In this document: positions 15,051-22,594 of the stretch, piece after piece
Position numbering within the stretch: the stretch's first letter is position 1
Layout of the letters: every line of letters begins with the position of its first letter
Translations under genes and position numbers: made by a program
Notes under the pieces: model-generated
Told to the model about the DNA's origin: nothing
Databases searched by the model: none
What the model saw: only the letters and a program-made list of their open reading frames with translations
From: Clostridia bacterium
GTDB lineage: Bacteria > Bacillota > Clostridia > Oscillospirales > CAG-272
DNA length: 34,087 nt
Assembly (NCBI GenBank): GCA_017453365.1
Contig: JAFTKH010000019.1
Span: 1 to 34,087, forward strand
Direction of reading: 5' to 3'

Positions 15051-15879
15051 ATACGACCTCGGAGCCGTATACAAGATATGGCTCATACTGTCAGCTACGG
15101 TGCTCGTGCTATCCGTAGTCGGCGGTTTATCTATCCGCGACCTCGTTATGACGGGGGACGAGGGAAATCCGTTTATGCTCTTCTCTATTATGGGTATCCT
15201 CGTGACTATTTTCTCACTGTGCGCCTACGTTCTCATAATAGAGCTTCTCGTGTTGTTCAGATTTTACCAGAATTTCTTCACGGACGAGGCCTACCTCACC
15301 TTTACGCTGCCGGTAAAGAGAAAAACGCTTTTTAATTCAAAGCTTATCGGGGCGTTTATATGGAGCGTCGCTAATATAGCGGTCGTTATTTTAGCGATAA
15401 CAATAATGCTCGCTCTCGTACCCGTACAGGGGAACGGCACGGGCTCGGCACTTTACGAGTTTTTAAAAATTGTGCTTGAGCTTATAAAGCTGCTGTTCGA
15501 GAATTTCAGCGGCTGGGCATTCGTTTACTGCGTGCTCGGCGTCATAATATACCTTTTATCGACGGTTTTCTCTACCTTAATAATTTACGCGTGCATAACG
15601 CTCGGGTGCACTATGGTGAGAAAATACAAGCTGCTTATGGCTATCGCGGTATATTACGTCGTCAATATGCTCATCTCCCTGCTCTCCTACGTGGCGAGCT
15701 TCGTTATGAGCCTTGTACTCATATCTGGTATCGGTCTCATAGAGAATTACAGCGAGGCGCAGATACGTGTGCTTGTGCTATTCACGCTTATAGCTGTGGC
15801 ATCGTTTCTTACTGTTATGTGTATTCTCGCCTACAGGTTCTCTCTTTCAAGAATTGAGAGAAGGCTTAATTTAGCGTAA
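15031..15879 (+). CDS. ABC transporter permease, about six membrane helices
   Basis: This 282-residue integral membrane protein begins MLRKTLKYDLGAVYKIW, followed by about six hydrophobic segments and the cytoplasmic motif YLTFTLPVKRKTLFNSKL, typical of bacterial ABC-2-like permeases of the YtrC/D and BceB-neighbour type. The start at 15031 overlaps the ATPase gene by 20 bases and is preceded by GGGAGGTG. A longer frame from 14965 is ignored because it would run 86 bases into the ATPase gene. It presumably dimerises with, or is energised by, the ATPase encoded just upstream. Confidence 0.9.
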   Translation: MLRKTLKYDLGAVYKIWLILSATVLVLSVVGGLSIRDLVMTGDEGNPFMLFSIMGILVTIFSLCAYVLIIELLVLFRFYQNFFTDEAYLTFTLPVKRKTLFNSKLIGAFIWSVANIAVVILAITIMLALVPVQGNGTGSALYEFLKIVLELIKLLFENFSGWAFVYCVLGVIIYLLSTVFSTLIIYACITLGCTMVRKYKLLMAIAVYYVVNMLISLLSYVASFVMSLVLISGIGLIENYSEAQIRVLVLFTLIAVASFLTVMCILAYRFSLSRIERRLNLA

Positions 15880-15894
15880 GGAGGGGGTTGAATT

Positions 15895-16905
15895 ATGAAA
15901 AGAATAAAACTTTTAGCACTTATTCTATGTCTCGTTGCAGCTACTCTCACACTTGCCTCCTGCTTTTCCTCAAACGAAGAGTTTACGGAGTGGGAGCTCA
16001 AGGAGAACACCCTTACGGGCGGCGGAATAAGCTACTATCTCTACTCGGGCAGCGACGATGCGGTCTGGCAGGCGTCGAACAACAATACCTTTTACTACAT
16101 TAATACGGTAGAGCTCGACGACGGAAGATATGCAGAGCTCTCCCGCCCCATCGGGCGCGAGGATATAATTCTCGCTGATTTCTATTACGAGCATGAATAC
16201 GGCTACTCGAAGAATTACTCGAGATACTACTGCCTCGACTCGGGTCGCGCGGCACTCGATGCCCTGGCAAGCAGTAACGAGGTCGGATACGTAAGCCTGC
16301 TCGACCGAGCGAATCTAAATATATCGCTCGCAAGTGCTGATCTCCTCTTGCTCGCGGATACGGTCGCAAGCTCCGGACGCGAGTCTGTATCCATGTCCTA
16401 CTTTAAGCTGAACAGTCTTCAGCGTCTTGACCTCACCTCTTTTGCTCTTGAGGGCTTCCTCGCTCATAATCACGGTGCGTTCTTCTTCGACTATGGAAAC
16501 GTTTATTATCTTAATTTAGAGGAGTTGCCGCAGGATGCGCTCACAGACGGCGTAATCTCGTCAAAATACAATAACTATTCCCTCGTCAGGCTGACTGCCG
16601 ACGAATGCGCGCTCCTCGACACAGAGCGCGCAAAGCTCGAGCATTATGACGAAAAGCTCGAATGGGAAGAGCCTACGTATATTGCGGACGACGGCACGGA
16701 TACAAGACACGCCGGGGCTCTGGCGGTGCTTCTCGTTATTGAAGCGGCCTTAGGAATTCTTCTTCCCCTTCTTCCTATGATATACACTCTCGTGGGGTGC
16801 ATCAAGAAAAAGTGGCAGGCTCCGATATACGACTACGTAATGCTCGGCGCATCCTTCCTATGGCTGGTTTCGGGAATCGTTATTTTCATCGTTTTGCTCG
16901 CTTAA
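15895..16905 (+). CDS. Membrane-anchored lipoprotein of the ABC operon
   Basis: This 336-residue protein has a lipoprotein signal peptide with lipobox LASC (C23). An acidic, Tyr-rich extracytoplasmic domain of ~230 residues follows, then two hydrophobic helices at the C-terminus (about 272-297 and 309-335). The lipobox plus C-terminal helices would anchor the domain at both ends. No known family is recognised. It is the last gene of the GntR-ATPase-permease operon, with an AAGGAGGGGG ribosome site. By position it may bind the transporter's substrate or act as its accessory. No clear terminator follows; the lysine-operon promoter begins 43 bases later. Confidence 0.8.
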   Translation: MKRIKLLALILCLVAATLTLASCFSSNEEFTEWELKENTLTGGGISYYLYSGSDDAVWQASNNNTFYYINTVELDDGRYAELSRPIGREDIILADFYYEHEYGYSKNYSRYYCLDSGRAALDALASSNEVGYVSLLDRANLNISLASADLLLLADTVASSGRESVSMSYFKLNSLQRLDLTSFALEGFLAHNHGAFFFDYGNVYYLNLEELPQDALTDGVISSKYNNYSLVRLTADECALLDTERAKLEHYDEKLEWEEPTYIADDGTDTRHAGALAVLLVIEAALGILLPLLPMIYTLVGCIKKKWQAPIYDYVMLGASFLWLVSGIVIFIVLLA

Positions 16906-16948
16906 CGTATCGGTCACACCGTATTTCAGGGGAATTAAAGAAAAACAC

Positions 16949-16977
16949 TTGACAATACAGGTACAGTGTGCTAAAAT
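16949..16977 (+). promoter_or_regulatory. Promoter of the lysine operon
   Basis: TTGACA (16949-16954), a 17-base spacer and TAAAAT (16972-16977). It lies ~25 bases before the riboswitch. Confidence 0.88.
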
Positions 16978-17002
16978 CAGTTATACGACAAATTAATATT
17001 AC

Positions 17003-17217
17003 GGATAGAGGCGCACTTAACAAAGAGTACCGTATGCACTATGGCCGCCACGGGCCGCTTACGGAAAAGGTGTAAGTGCCGAAGCGAGCGTTCGCGAGGC
17101 AGGACGCCCGGCTGGCAGTACGGATAACATCCGCCCTGCTGTCGCATTGTGCGAAGGGCTATCGTGCTGGGAATTTTTACGTTTTCATCTTGGGATAGCC
17201 GCGTCATCGGCTATCCC
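17003..17217 (+). promoter_or_regulatory. Lysine riboswitch (L-box) with terminator
   Basis: Conserved L-box pieces occur in order: GATAGAGGCGC at the 5' side of P1, GGAAAAGG, CCGAAGC (17079-17085), GCTGG (17111-17115), CTGTC (17139-17143) and GAAGGGCTATC closing P1. A terminator follows (GGGATAGCCG at 17192-17201 with CGGCTATCCC at 17208-17217, then ATTTTAAATTT). The GGCTATC strand that closes P1 can also pair with GATAGCC of the terminator, giving a readable antiterminator switch. Bound lysine should favour termination and shut off the dap operon. Confidence 0.94.
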
Positions 17218-17295
17218 ATTTTAAATTTAACGGTTGCGTTGTATATTATTACGAAGGGCGCACGCGTCTGCGTGCGAAGGAAACGGAGATATATT

Positions 17296-18180
17296 ATGAA
17301 AAAAACAGTATTCACAGGTGCGGCTACCGCGATAGTCACTCCTCTTACAAAGGACGGTATCGACTTCGAGCAATTCGGAAGACTTATCGACTGGCAGATA
17401 GACGAGGGCATAGGTGCTATAGTGGTGACGGGAACGACGGGCGAGGGCTCGACCCTAACGGACGAGGAGCACAGGGCGGCTATAAAGTACTGTGTTGAGA
17501 GAGCTGCGGGAAGAGTTCCCGTAATAGCGGGCACGGGCTCGAACGACACGGCGTACTCGATAGAGCTGACAAAATACGCGTGCGAGGTCGGCGCAGATGC
17601 CGTTCTTCTAGTAACTCCCTACTATAACAAGGCTACCCAAGGCGGTCTTATTGCTTCCTTCACCGCAGTGGCAGACATATCCGAGAAGCCCTGCATACTC
17701 TATAACGTACCGAGCCGCACGGGCTGTAACATAGCACCCGCGACGGTTGCGAAGCTCGCGGAGCACCCGAACATCGTAGCTATCAAGGAAGCATCGGGCA
17801 ATATATCGCAGATAGCCGAGATAGCGGCGCTCTGCGGTGACAAAATCGATATTTATTCCGGAAACGACGACCAGATAGTTCCGATACTATCCCTCGGCGG
17901 TAAGGGAGTTATTTCGGTTCTCTCTAACATAATGCCGAAGGCAACGCAGAAGATGTGCGACGATTTCTTTGCAGGAGACGTAGCGGCTGCAAGAGAGGCA
18001 CAGCTTCGACTTTTGCCGCTCGTGAACGCGCTGTTCTCCGAGGTAAATCCAATACCCGCGAAGGCGGCGTGCGCTGCTATGGGCTTTTGCGAGAACTATC
18101 TACGCCTTCCCTTAACTCCTATGGAGCAGGCAAACGAGGAAAAGCTTCTCTCGCTTATGAAGGCCGAAAATCTCATCTGA
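17296..18180 (+). CDS. dapA: 4-hydroxy-tetrahydrodipicolinate synthase
   Basis: DapA condenses pyruvate and aspartate semialdehyde, the first committed step of diaminopimelate and lysine synthesis. The 294-residue TIM-barrel protein has the TGTTGE motif (45-50), Y136 (LYNVPSRTG) and the Schiff-base lysine K164 in VAIKEASG. The open frame extends upstream to 17149, but that would lie within the riboswitch. The ATG at 17296 has a GGAGA ribosome site. It is the first of four genes in one lysine-regulated operon. Confidence 0.97.
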   Translation: MKKTVFTGAATAIVTPLTKDGIDFEQFGRLIDWQIDEGIGAIVVTGTTGEGSTLTDEEHRAAIKYCVERAAGRVPVIAGTGSNDTAYSIELTKYACEVGADAVLLVTPYYNKATQGGLIASFTAVADISEKPCILYNVPSRTGCNIAPATVAKLAEHPNIVAIKEASGNISQIAEIAALCGDKIDIYSGNDDQIVPILSLGGKGVISVLSNIMPKATQKMCDDFFAGDVAAAREAQLRLLPLVNALFSEVNPIPAKAACAAMGFCENYLRLPLTPMEQANEEKLLSLMKAENLI

Positions 18181-18192
18181 CGGAGAAAAACG

Positions 18193-18972
18193 ATGAATAT
18201 ACTTATAAACGGATATCTCGGCTTTATGGGTCGAGAGGTAGCGAAGCTCTGTGACGCCGGATTTCGCGGTGCGACTCTCGCTATTGGTGTTGATGCCTTT
18301 TCTGACGGCAGTGATGCGAGGTGCGTGAAGAGCTTCTCCGACGTTGACAGCCCCTCGGATATTGACTGCATCGTAGATTTCTCTCACCACAGCTGCATCG
18401 GTTCGATTACCGAGTGGGCAGTAGCAAATGGCATCCCCACAGTGGTAGCGACCACGGGGCATACGGAAGACGAGTTATCTATGATACGGAATGCTGCCAA
18501 GCATATACCCGTATTTCATTCGGGAAATATGTCGCTCGGTATTGCTCTGCTTATCGAGCTCGCGAAAAAGACTGCCGCAGCTATGCCCGAGGCAGAGATA
18601 GAGATAATAGAAAAGCACCACAACAGAAAGATAGACGCACCGAGCGGCACGGCTCTTATGATAGCCGATGCGATACGCGAGGTAAGAGAGCGCGCGACGG
18701 TTAATCTCGGCAGGTCGGGACACGGTAAGCGTACGCGTGAGGAGATAGGTATTCATTCGGTGAGAATGGGTAACATTGTCGGTGTTCACGAGGTCATAGT
18801 CGGTACGGAAAATCAAACGATAACCTTGACTCACGAGGCGCACAGCAGGGCGCTGTTCGCAGAGGGAGCTCTCGCAGCGGCCGAATTTCTCACCGACTGC
18901 GCTCCCGGTCTTTACGATATGAACAGCCTCATATCGGGAAAGAGTGCTATGAACGAGGCTGTTACGCTCTAA
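18193..18972 (+). CDS. dapB: 4-hydroxy-tetrahydrodipicolinate reductase
   Basis: DapB reduces the DapA product to tetrahydrodipicolinate with NAD(P)H. The 259-residue protein has an N-terminal nucleotide-binding segment (NGYLGFMGREV) and the diagnostic KHHNRKIDAPSGTA stretch with catalytic H142/H143 and K146. The protein is slightly shorter than many DapB (~265-270), and the acidic loop after the first beta strands is condensed. The gene starts 12 bases after dapA, in the same operon. Confidence 0.96.
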   Translation: MNILINGYLGFMGREVAKLCDAGFRGATLAIGVDAFSDGSDARCVKSFSDVDSPSDIDCIVDFSHHSCIGSITEWAVANGIPTVVATTGHTEDELSMIRNAAKHIPVFHSGNMSLGIALLIELAKKTAAAMPEAEIEIIEKHHNRKIDAPSGTALMIADAIREVRERATVNLGRSGHGKRTREEIGIHSVRMGNIVGVHEVIVGTENQTITLTHEAHSRALFAEGALAAAEFLTDCAPGLYDMNSLISGKSAMNEAVTL

Positions 18973-18988
18973 TTTACGAGGAACATAT

Positions 18989-19966
18989 ATGAAAATAGCG
19001 ATATACGGATACGGCAATCTCGGCCGCGGAGTCGAATGTGCCGTAAGATACAACAGTGATACCGAGCTCGTCGGCGTATTCACACGCCGCGACCCGAATA
19101 CGGTACGGACACTCACCGGAGTGCCTGTTTATTCTGCGGAGTCGGTGCTGGACTTTAAGGATAAGATAGACGTGCTTATACTTTGCGGAGGCAGTGCTAC
19201 CGACCTTCCCGTCGCGACACCTACTCTGGCCGAGCACTTCAACGTAATTGACAGCTTCGACACGCACGCGAGGATACCCGAGCATTTTGCTAACGTTGAC
19301 AAGGCGGCGAAGGAAGGCGGTCACACCGCGCTTATCTCCTCGGGCTGGGACCCGGGACTCTTTTCCATCGCTCGCGTATACGCCTCGAGCGTGCTTCCCG
19401 AGGGGGAGAACTACACCTTCTGGGGACGCGGTATAAGCCAGGGGCATTCCGATGCGATAAGGAGAATAGACGGAGTGCTTGATGCACGTCAGTATACCGT
19501 ACCCGTACCCTCGGTGGTTGAGGCGGTAAAAAGCGGAGAATGCCCTACCCTCACTACGGGAGATAAGCATATCCGAGAGTGCTACGTTGTAGCGAAGAAA
19601 GGCGCCGACCTTAACCGTATTGAGCGCGAGATAAAGGAAATGCCGAACTATTTCGCCGATTATACGACGACGGTAACCTTTATATCCGAGGAAGAGCTTC
19701 GGCAAAATCATTCGGGTATGCCGCACGGCGGCTCGGTCATACGAAACGGCAAAACAGGGCTTTCTGGTGAAAACACTCACACGGTTGAGTTCAGACTCCG
19801 ACTCGACTCAAATCCCGAGTTTACGGCAAGCGTTCTTGTGGCGTATGCGAGAGCGGTATACAAAAAAGCAGTGCGCGGAAATTTCGGTGCGATAACGGTG
19901 CTCGACGTAGCGCCTGCGGAGCTCTCTTCCCTGTCGGGCGAGGAGCTTCGGGCAACTATGCTATAA
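18989..19966 (+). CDS. ddh: meso-Diaminopimelate D-dehydrogenase
   Basis: Ddh converts tetrahydrodipicolinate directly to meso-diaminopimelate with ammonia and NADPH, bypassing the acylated intermediates. The 325-residue protein has an N-terminal Rossmann motif GYGNLG (7-12). It has FTRRDP near residue 31 for NADPH, the family segments SFDTHARIPEH and SSGWDPGLFS, and WGRGISQGHSDAIRRIDGV, all typical of Ddh. The start lies 16 bases after the dapB stop. Its presence shows that this organism uses the dehydrogenase branch. Confidence 0.97.
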   Translation: MKIAIYGYGNLGRGVECAVRYNSDTELVGVFTRRDPNTVRTLTGVPVYSAESVLDFKDKIDVLILCGGSATDLPVATPTLAEHFNVIDSFDTHARIPEHFANVDKAAKEGGHTALISSGWDPGLFSIARVYASSVLPEGENYTFWGRGISQGHSDAIRRIDGVLDARQYTVPVPSVVEAVKSGECPTLTTGDKHIRECYVVAKKGADLNRIEREIKEMPNYFADYTTTVTFISEEELRQNHSGMPHGGSVIRNGKTGLSGENTHTVEFRLRLDSNPEFTASVLVAYARAVYKKAVRGNFGAITVLDVAPAELSSLSGEELRATML

Positions 19967-19988
19967 GATTTTAAGGGGACTTTAGGCT

Positions 19989-21314
19989 TTGATAACAACG
20001 GCTAAAAGAGAAAGACTTATATGTGAAAATCTCACGAGAGATACGGCGGGCGAGCTCTGCCTCGCGGGTGTGCCGCTCTCCTCTCTTGCTAAAGAATACG
20101 GAACGCCCCTCTATCTTTACGACGAGGAGCGTATACGGGAAAGATGCAAAACCTACCTCTCCGCTGTACGTGCGGCATTCGGTGAAAATTCCCAAGTGCT
20201 TTACGCATCGAAGGCGGCCTCCTTCAAAAGACTCTATGAGATAATGAAGGACGAGGGTATGGGCATCGACGTCGTATCACGCGGTGAGATTTATACGGCA
20301 AGACTCGCGGGCTTCCCCCTTTGCCGTGCATATTTTCACTCCAACAACAAGACAGACGAGGATATTACCTACGCAATAGATGCGGGAGTCGGCTGCTTCG
20401 TCGTGGATAATGCCGAGGAGCTTTATGCCATAAACGAAATGGCAGGCGAAAGAAAAGTAAAGCAAAAGGTGCTTTTGCGAATTACTCCCGGTATCGACCC
20501 GCACACCTATGCTGCGGTAGCTACGGGAAAGGTGGACTCGAAATTCGGCTCTGCCATAGAGACCGGTCAGGCAAAGGAGATAACGGAGCTCGCGCTATCG
20601 CTCCCCTCAATCGACCTCCTCGGCTTTCACTGTCACGTCGGCTCGCAGATATTCGACGCTGACGTATACCTTTCGACCGGTGATATCATGCTATCCTTCG
20701 TTGCTGATATGCAAAGAGAGCTTGGCTTCACCGCACGCGAGCTCGATATTGGCGGAGGTCTCGGAGTAAGATACGTCGCGGACCAGCCAACAGTAGATAT
20801 CGAAAAAACCGTACTCACCGTCGGAGAGTCTATGAGAAAACGTGCAAGAGAGCTCGATATCGAGCTACCGAAGATAGCTCTCGAGCCGGGACGGAGTATA
20901 GTCGCAGACGCGGGTCTCACCCTATATACTGTAGGAACGGTAAAGCGTATACCCGGATACAAGTCCTACGTTTCCGTCGACGGCGGAATGACGGACAACC
21001 CAAGATATGCCCTCTACGGCTCGCCGTACACTATTCTCCCCGTTATGGGAGAGATACCTCCGGAGAACGAGCAGATGTCGGTAGTCGGACGCTGCTGCGA
21101 GAGCGGAGATATTCTACAAGAGAACGTCCCCTTGCCGAAGGATATAAAAAGAGGCGACCTTCTCGCTTGTCTGACCACGGGTGCATATCACTATTCCATG
21201 GCTTCGAACTATAATAAAATAACACGCCCCCCCGTCGTAATGCTGAAGGACGGGCAGTCGTATATTGCGGTGCGCGGAGAGACGGTCGAGGACCTGGCGT
21301 CCCACGACGTATAA
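19989..21314 (+). CDS. lysA: Diaminopimelate decarboxylase
   Basis: LysA decarboxylates meso-diaminopimelate to L-lysine with PLP. The 441-residue protein has the PLP lysine in LYASKAAS (near residue 74), FHCHVGSQ, the glycine-rich phosphate loop ELDIGGGLG, LEPGRS and the active-site CCESGD near the C-terminus. The start appears to be TTG at 19989, 22 bases after ddh; no ATG fits the conserved N-terminus. It is the last gene of the riboswitch-controlled lysine operon. Aspartokinase and aspartate-semialdehyde dehydrogenase are not in the window. Confidence 0.95.
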   Translation: MITTAKRERLICENLTRDTAGELCLAGVPLSSLAKEYGTPLYLYDEERIRERCKTYLSAVRAAFGENSQVLYASKAASFKRLYEIMKDEGMGIDVVSRGEIYTARLAGFPLCRAYFHSNNKTDEDITYAIDAGVGCFVVDNAEELYAINEMAGERKVKQKVLLRITPGIDPHTYAAVATGKVDSKFGSAIETGQAKEITELALSLPSIDLLGFHCHVGSQIFDADVYLSTGDIMLSFVADMQRELGFTARELDIGGGLGVRYVADQPTVDIEKTVLTVGESMRKRARELDIELPKIALEPGRSIVADAGLTLYTVGTVKRIPGYKSYVSVDGGMTDNPRYALYGSPYTILPVMGEIPPENEQMSVVGRCCESGDILQENVPLPKDIKRGDLLACLTTGAYHYSMASNYNKITRPPVVMLKDGQSYIAVRGETVEDLASHDV

Positions 21315-21387
21315 AAAACTGTTTTTAATATTTCTCTTTCATAAAGACAGTTTATAGAAAGCAAGAAAAAACGAACATAAATAAGAA

Positions 21388-21426
21388 AAAAATACGAGAA
21401 GCTTATACAATGGCTCTCGTATTTTT
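21388..21426. terminator. Bidirectional terminator between lysA and the 21440 gene
   Basis: AAAAATACGAGA (21388-21399) and TCTCGTATTTTT (21415-21426) form a perfect 12-bp stem with A and T tracts on its two sides. It can end both the plus-strand lysine operon and the minus-strand small gene. Confidence 0.92.
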
Positions 21427-21439
21427 ATTTTTATCTTGT

Positions 21440-21757
21440 CTATCTGCGTTTTTTACGTTTATCGAGAAGCTCGTTGATTTTGAGCTTTATTACTAGCTTG
21501 CTGCGTATTCTCTCATAGAGATTATCCGCCTCGGGAAATGGGAGAAAATCGCCGCCGACGCGCTCGCGAAACAGACGGTTCATTCGTTTTTTGTGGCTTT
21601 TACTTGGCGGCGGTAATTCCTTATCCTCGGACTTTTTCTCGAGCTCGCAGATTTTCGAGTCCATAGCTTCCGATAATGCCCGCTTAAAAAGCTCTTCTTC
21701 CCTGCCCTGCATATTTATTTTATTACTGTTATTATGTTTTTTACTGTTATTATCCAT
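21440..21757 (-). CDS. Small basic hypothetical protein
   Basis: This 105-residue, highly charged protein has an Asn/Lys-rich start, a helix REEELFKRALSEAMDSKI, the stretch SHKKRMNRLFRERVGG and a basic end (ELLDKRKKRR). There is no membrane segment. Its layout resembles the small Clostridia proteins found next to ECF sigma factors, but no sigma gene is present, so function stays open. The frame continues upstream to 21913, but that part lies in the structured RNA and is rejected. The ATG at 21757 follows GGGGGAAA. No separate promoter is visible between the RNA terminator hairpin and the gene. Expression may therefore depend on readthrough of the 21779-21993 RNA. Confidence 0.6.
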   Translation of the reverse strand: MDNNSKKHNNSNKINMQGREEELFKRALSEAMDSKICELEKKSEDKELPPPSKSHKKRMNRLFRERVGGDFLPFPEADNLYERIRSKLVIKLKINELLDKRKKRR

Positions 21758-21778
21758 TTTCCCCCGTATTAAGTGCTG

Positions 21779-21993
21779 AAAAACAAAAGATGCGCCAACC
21801 GGAGTCAGCGCACCGAAAAACACAAACCCCGATTGTCGCCAAACAAATCGAAAAGATATGGAAATATTATTCACATATACTGTCCGAGGAATTTGCGTTT
21901 TTACCAAATTCAAAAACAGTATATGCCTAAAAAGGGTATAGTATGCCCTAAAGACAAAACATTCCCATATATCAAGTATTCGATTTGTTTGGC
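21779..21993 (-). ncRNA. Structured RNA, copy 1 of a tandem pair (unknown family)
   Basis: The element lies downstream of its own promoter. A perfect 15-bp closing stem (21979-21993 with 21838-21852) encloses a short hairpin AGGG-N9-CCCT and an apical stem (21916-21925 with 21874-21883, 10 bp perfect). That stem carries an inner stem-loop with TTGGTAAAAAC. A 46-base 3' block (21791-21836) ends in a GC-rich terminator hairpin TGCGC/GCGCA and a T-rich tail. Copy 2 keeps all these stems with changed bases, so the structure, not the sequence, is conserved. It could be a free small RNA or a leader controlling the 105-residue gene. Confidence 0.65.
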
Positions 21994-21999
21994 TCTTCC

Positions 22000-22028
22000 A
22001 TTATATCACATTTTTTGTGTTTTGTAAA
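22000..22028 (-). promoter_or_regulatory. Promoter of structured RNA copy 1
   Basis: Minus strand: TTTACA (22028-22023), a 17-base spacer and TATAAT (22005-22000). The predicted start near 21993 coincides with the first base of the closing stem. Confidence 0.85.
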
Positions 22029-22127
22029 CATATTTTGCGAATTTTTATCCCATTACCTTCCGAGAGGTAGAGAAAAGTCTCCCCTTACCCGCTCCGGCGA
22101 AAGCTATGCAAAGCTAAAGCTTTCCCG

Positions 22128-22150
22128 AACCACCGGACGGACTGGTGGTT
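22128..22150. other. Isolated hairpin between the two RNAs
   Basis: AACCACC (22128-22134) and GGTGGTT (22144-22150) form a 7-bp stem followed on the plus strand by TTC. Nothing else is recognised between 22030 and 22190. Confidence 0.4.
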
Positions 22151-22191
22151 TTCAAACGAAGCTTTTTACATAGTCTTCGTTACTATACAAC

Positions 22192-22401
22192 AAAAAGTGC
22201 GCCAACCGAAGTCAGCGCACCGAAAAACACAAACCCCGATTGTTGTCACACAAACTAATCGGAATAGTAATATTCAGCCATACCCAAATTAGAGGAGCCT
22301 GTGTTTTTACCAAGTCCATAAATTTGAGTATGTGTAAAAGAGGGTATAATATCCCTATATGCAGAAAATACCCCAAATGCCGATTATTCAGTTTGTGTGA
22401 C
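22192..22401 (-). ncRNA. Structured RNA, copy 2 of a tandem pair (unknown family)
   Basis: This copy has the same architecture as copy 1. The closing stem (22380-22401 with 22245-22262, 18 pairs and a 4-base bulge) encloses the hairpin AGGG-N8-CCCT and an apical stem (22321-22332 with 22279-22290, 12 bp with one G-U). The inner loop TTGGTAAAAAC and the 3' block 22198-22243 follow; the block matches copy 1 at 45 of 46 bases. A terminator GTGCGC/GCGCAC with TTTTTG ends it. No open reading frame follows before copy 1, so this copy at least is a free-standing RNA of ~210 nt. Confidence 0.68.
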
Positions 22402-22407
22402 AATATT

Positions 22408-22436
22408 ATTTTATCACATTCTTCGCCATTTGTAAA
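22408..22436 (-). promoter_or_regulatory. Promoter of structured RNA copy 2
   Basis: Minus strand: TTTACA (22436-22431), a 17-base spacer and TAAAAT (22413-22408). The predicted start is at 22401, the first base of the closing stem. The layout is the same as for copy 1. Confidence 0.85.
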
Positions 22437-22497
22437 TACTTTTCTATAAAACCGATTAAAAACAGACGAATAGATGATGAATCACTGCATTCCGGGA

Positions 22498-22541
22498 CAA
22501 AAAAGAATACGGCATACCTCTTTCGAGACATACCGTACTCT
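22498..22541 (-). terminator. Terminator of the aminotransferase operon
   Basis: Arms 22504-22516 and 22529-22541 form a 13-bp stem with three G-U pairs, followed by TTTTTT on the minus strand. A second small stem (GTTAGGGT/ACCCTGAC, around 22555-22574) sits between it and the stop codon. Confidence 0.82.
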
Positions 22542-22594
22542 TGTAAAGCAGTCCGTCAGGGTACGACCCTAACAGCTGACTTTTTTATGTGGGA

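Noticed and set aside
16978-17295. Upstream extension of dapA from 17149 and small minus-strand frames in this leader
   Set aside because: The stretch is a lysine riboswitch with terminator, and dapA homology begins at 17296.
21758-21913. N-terminal extension of the 105-residue protein
   Set aside because: The extension would cover the conserved 3' block and terminator of the structured RNA. The start at 21757 with GGGGGAAA is more plausible.
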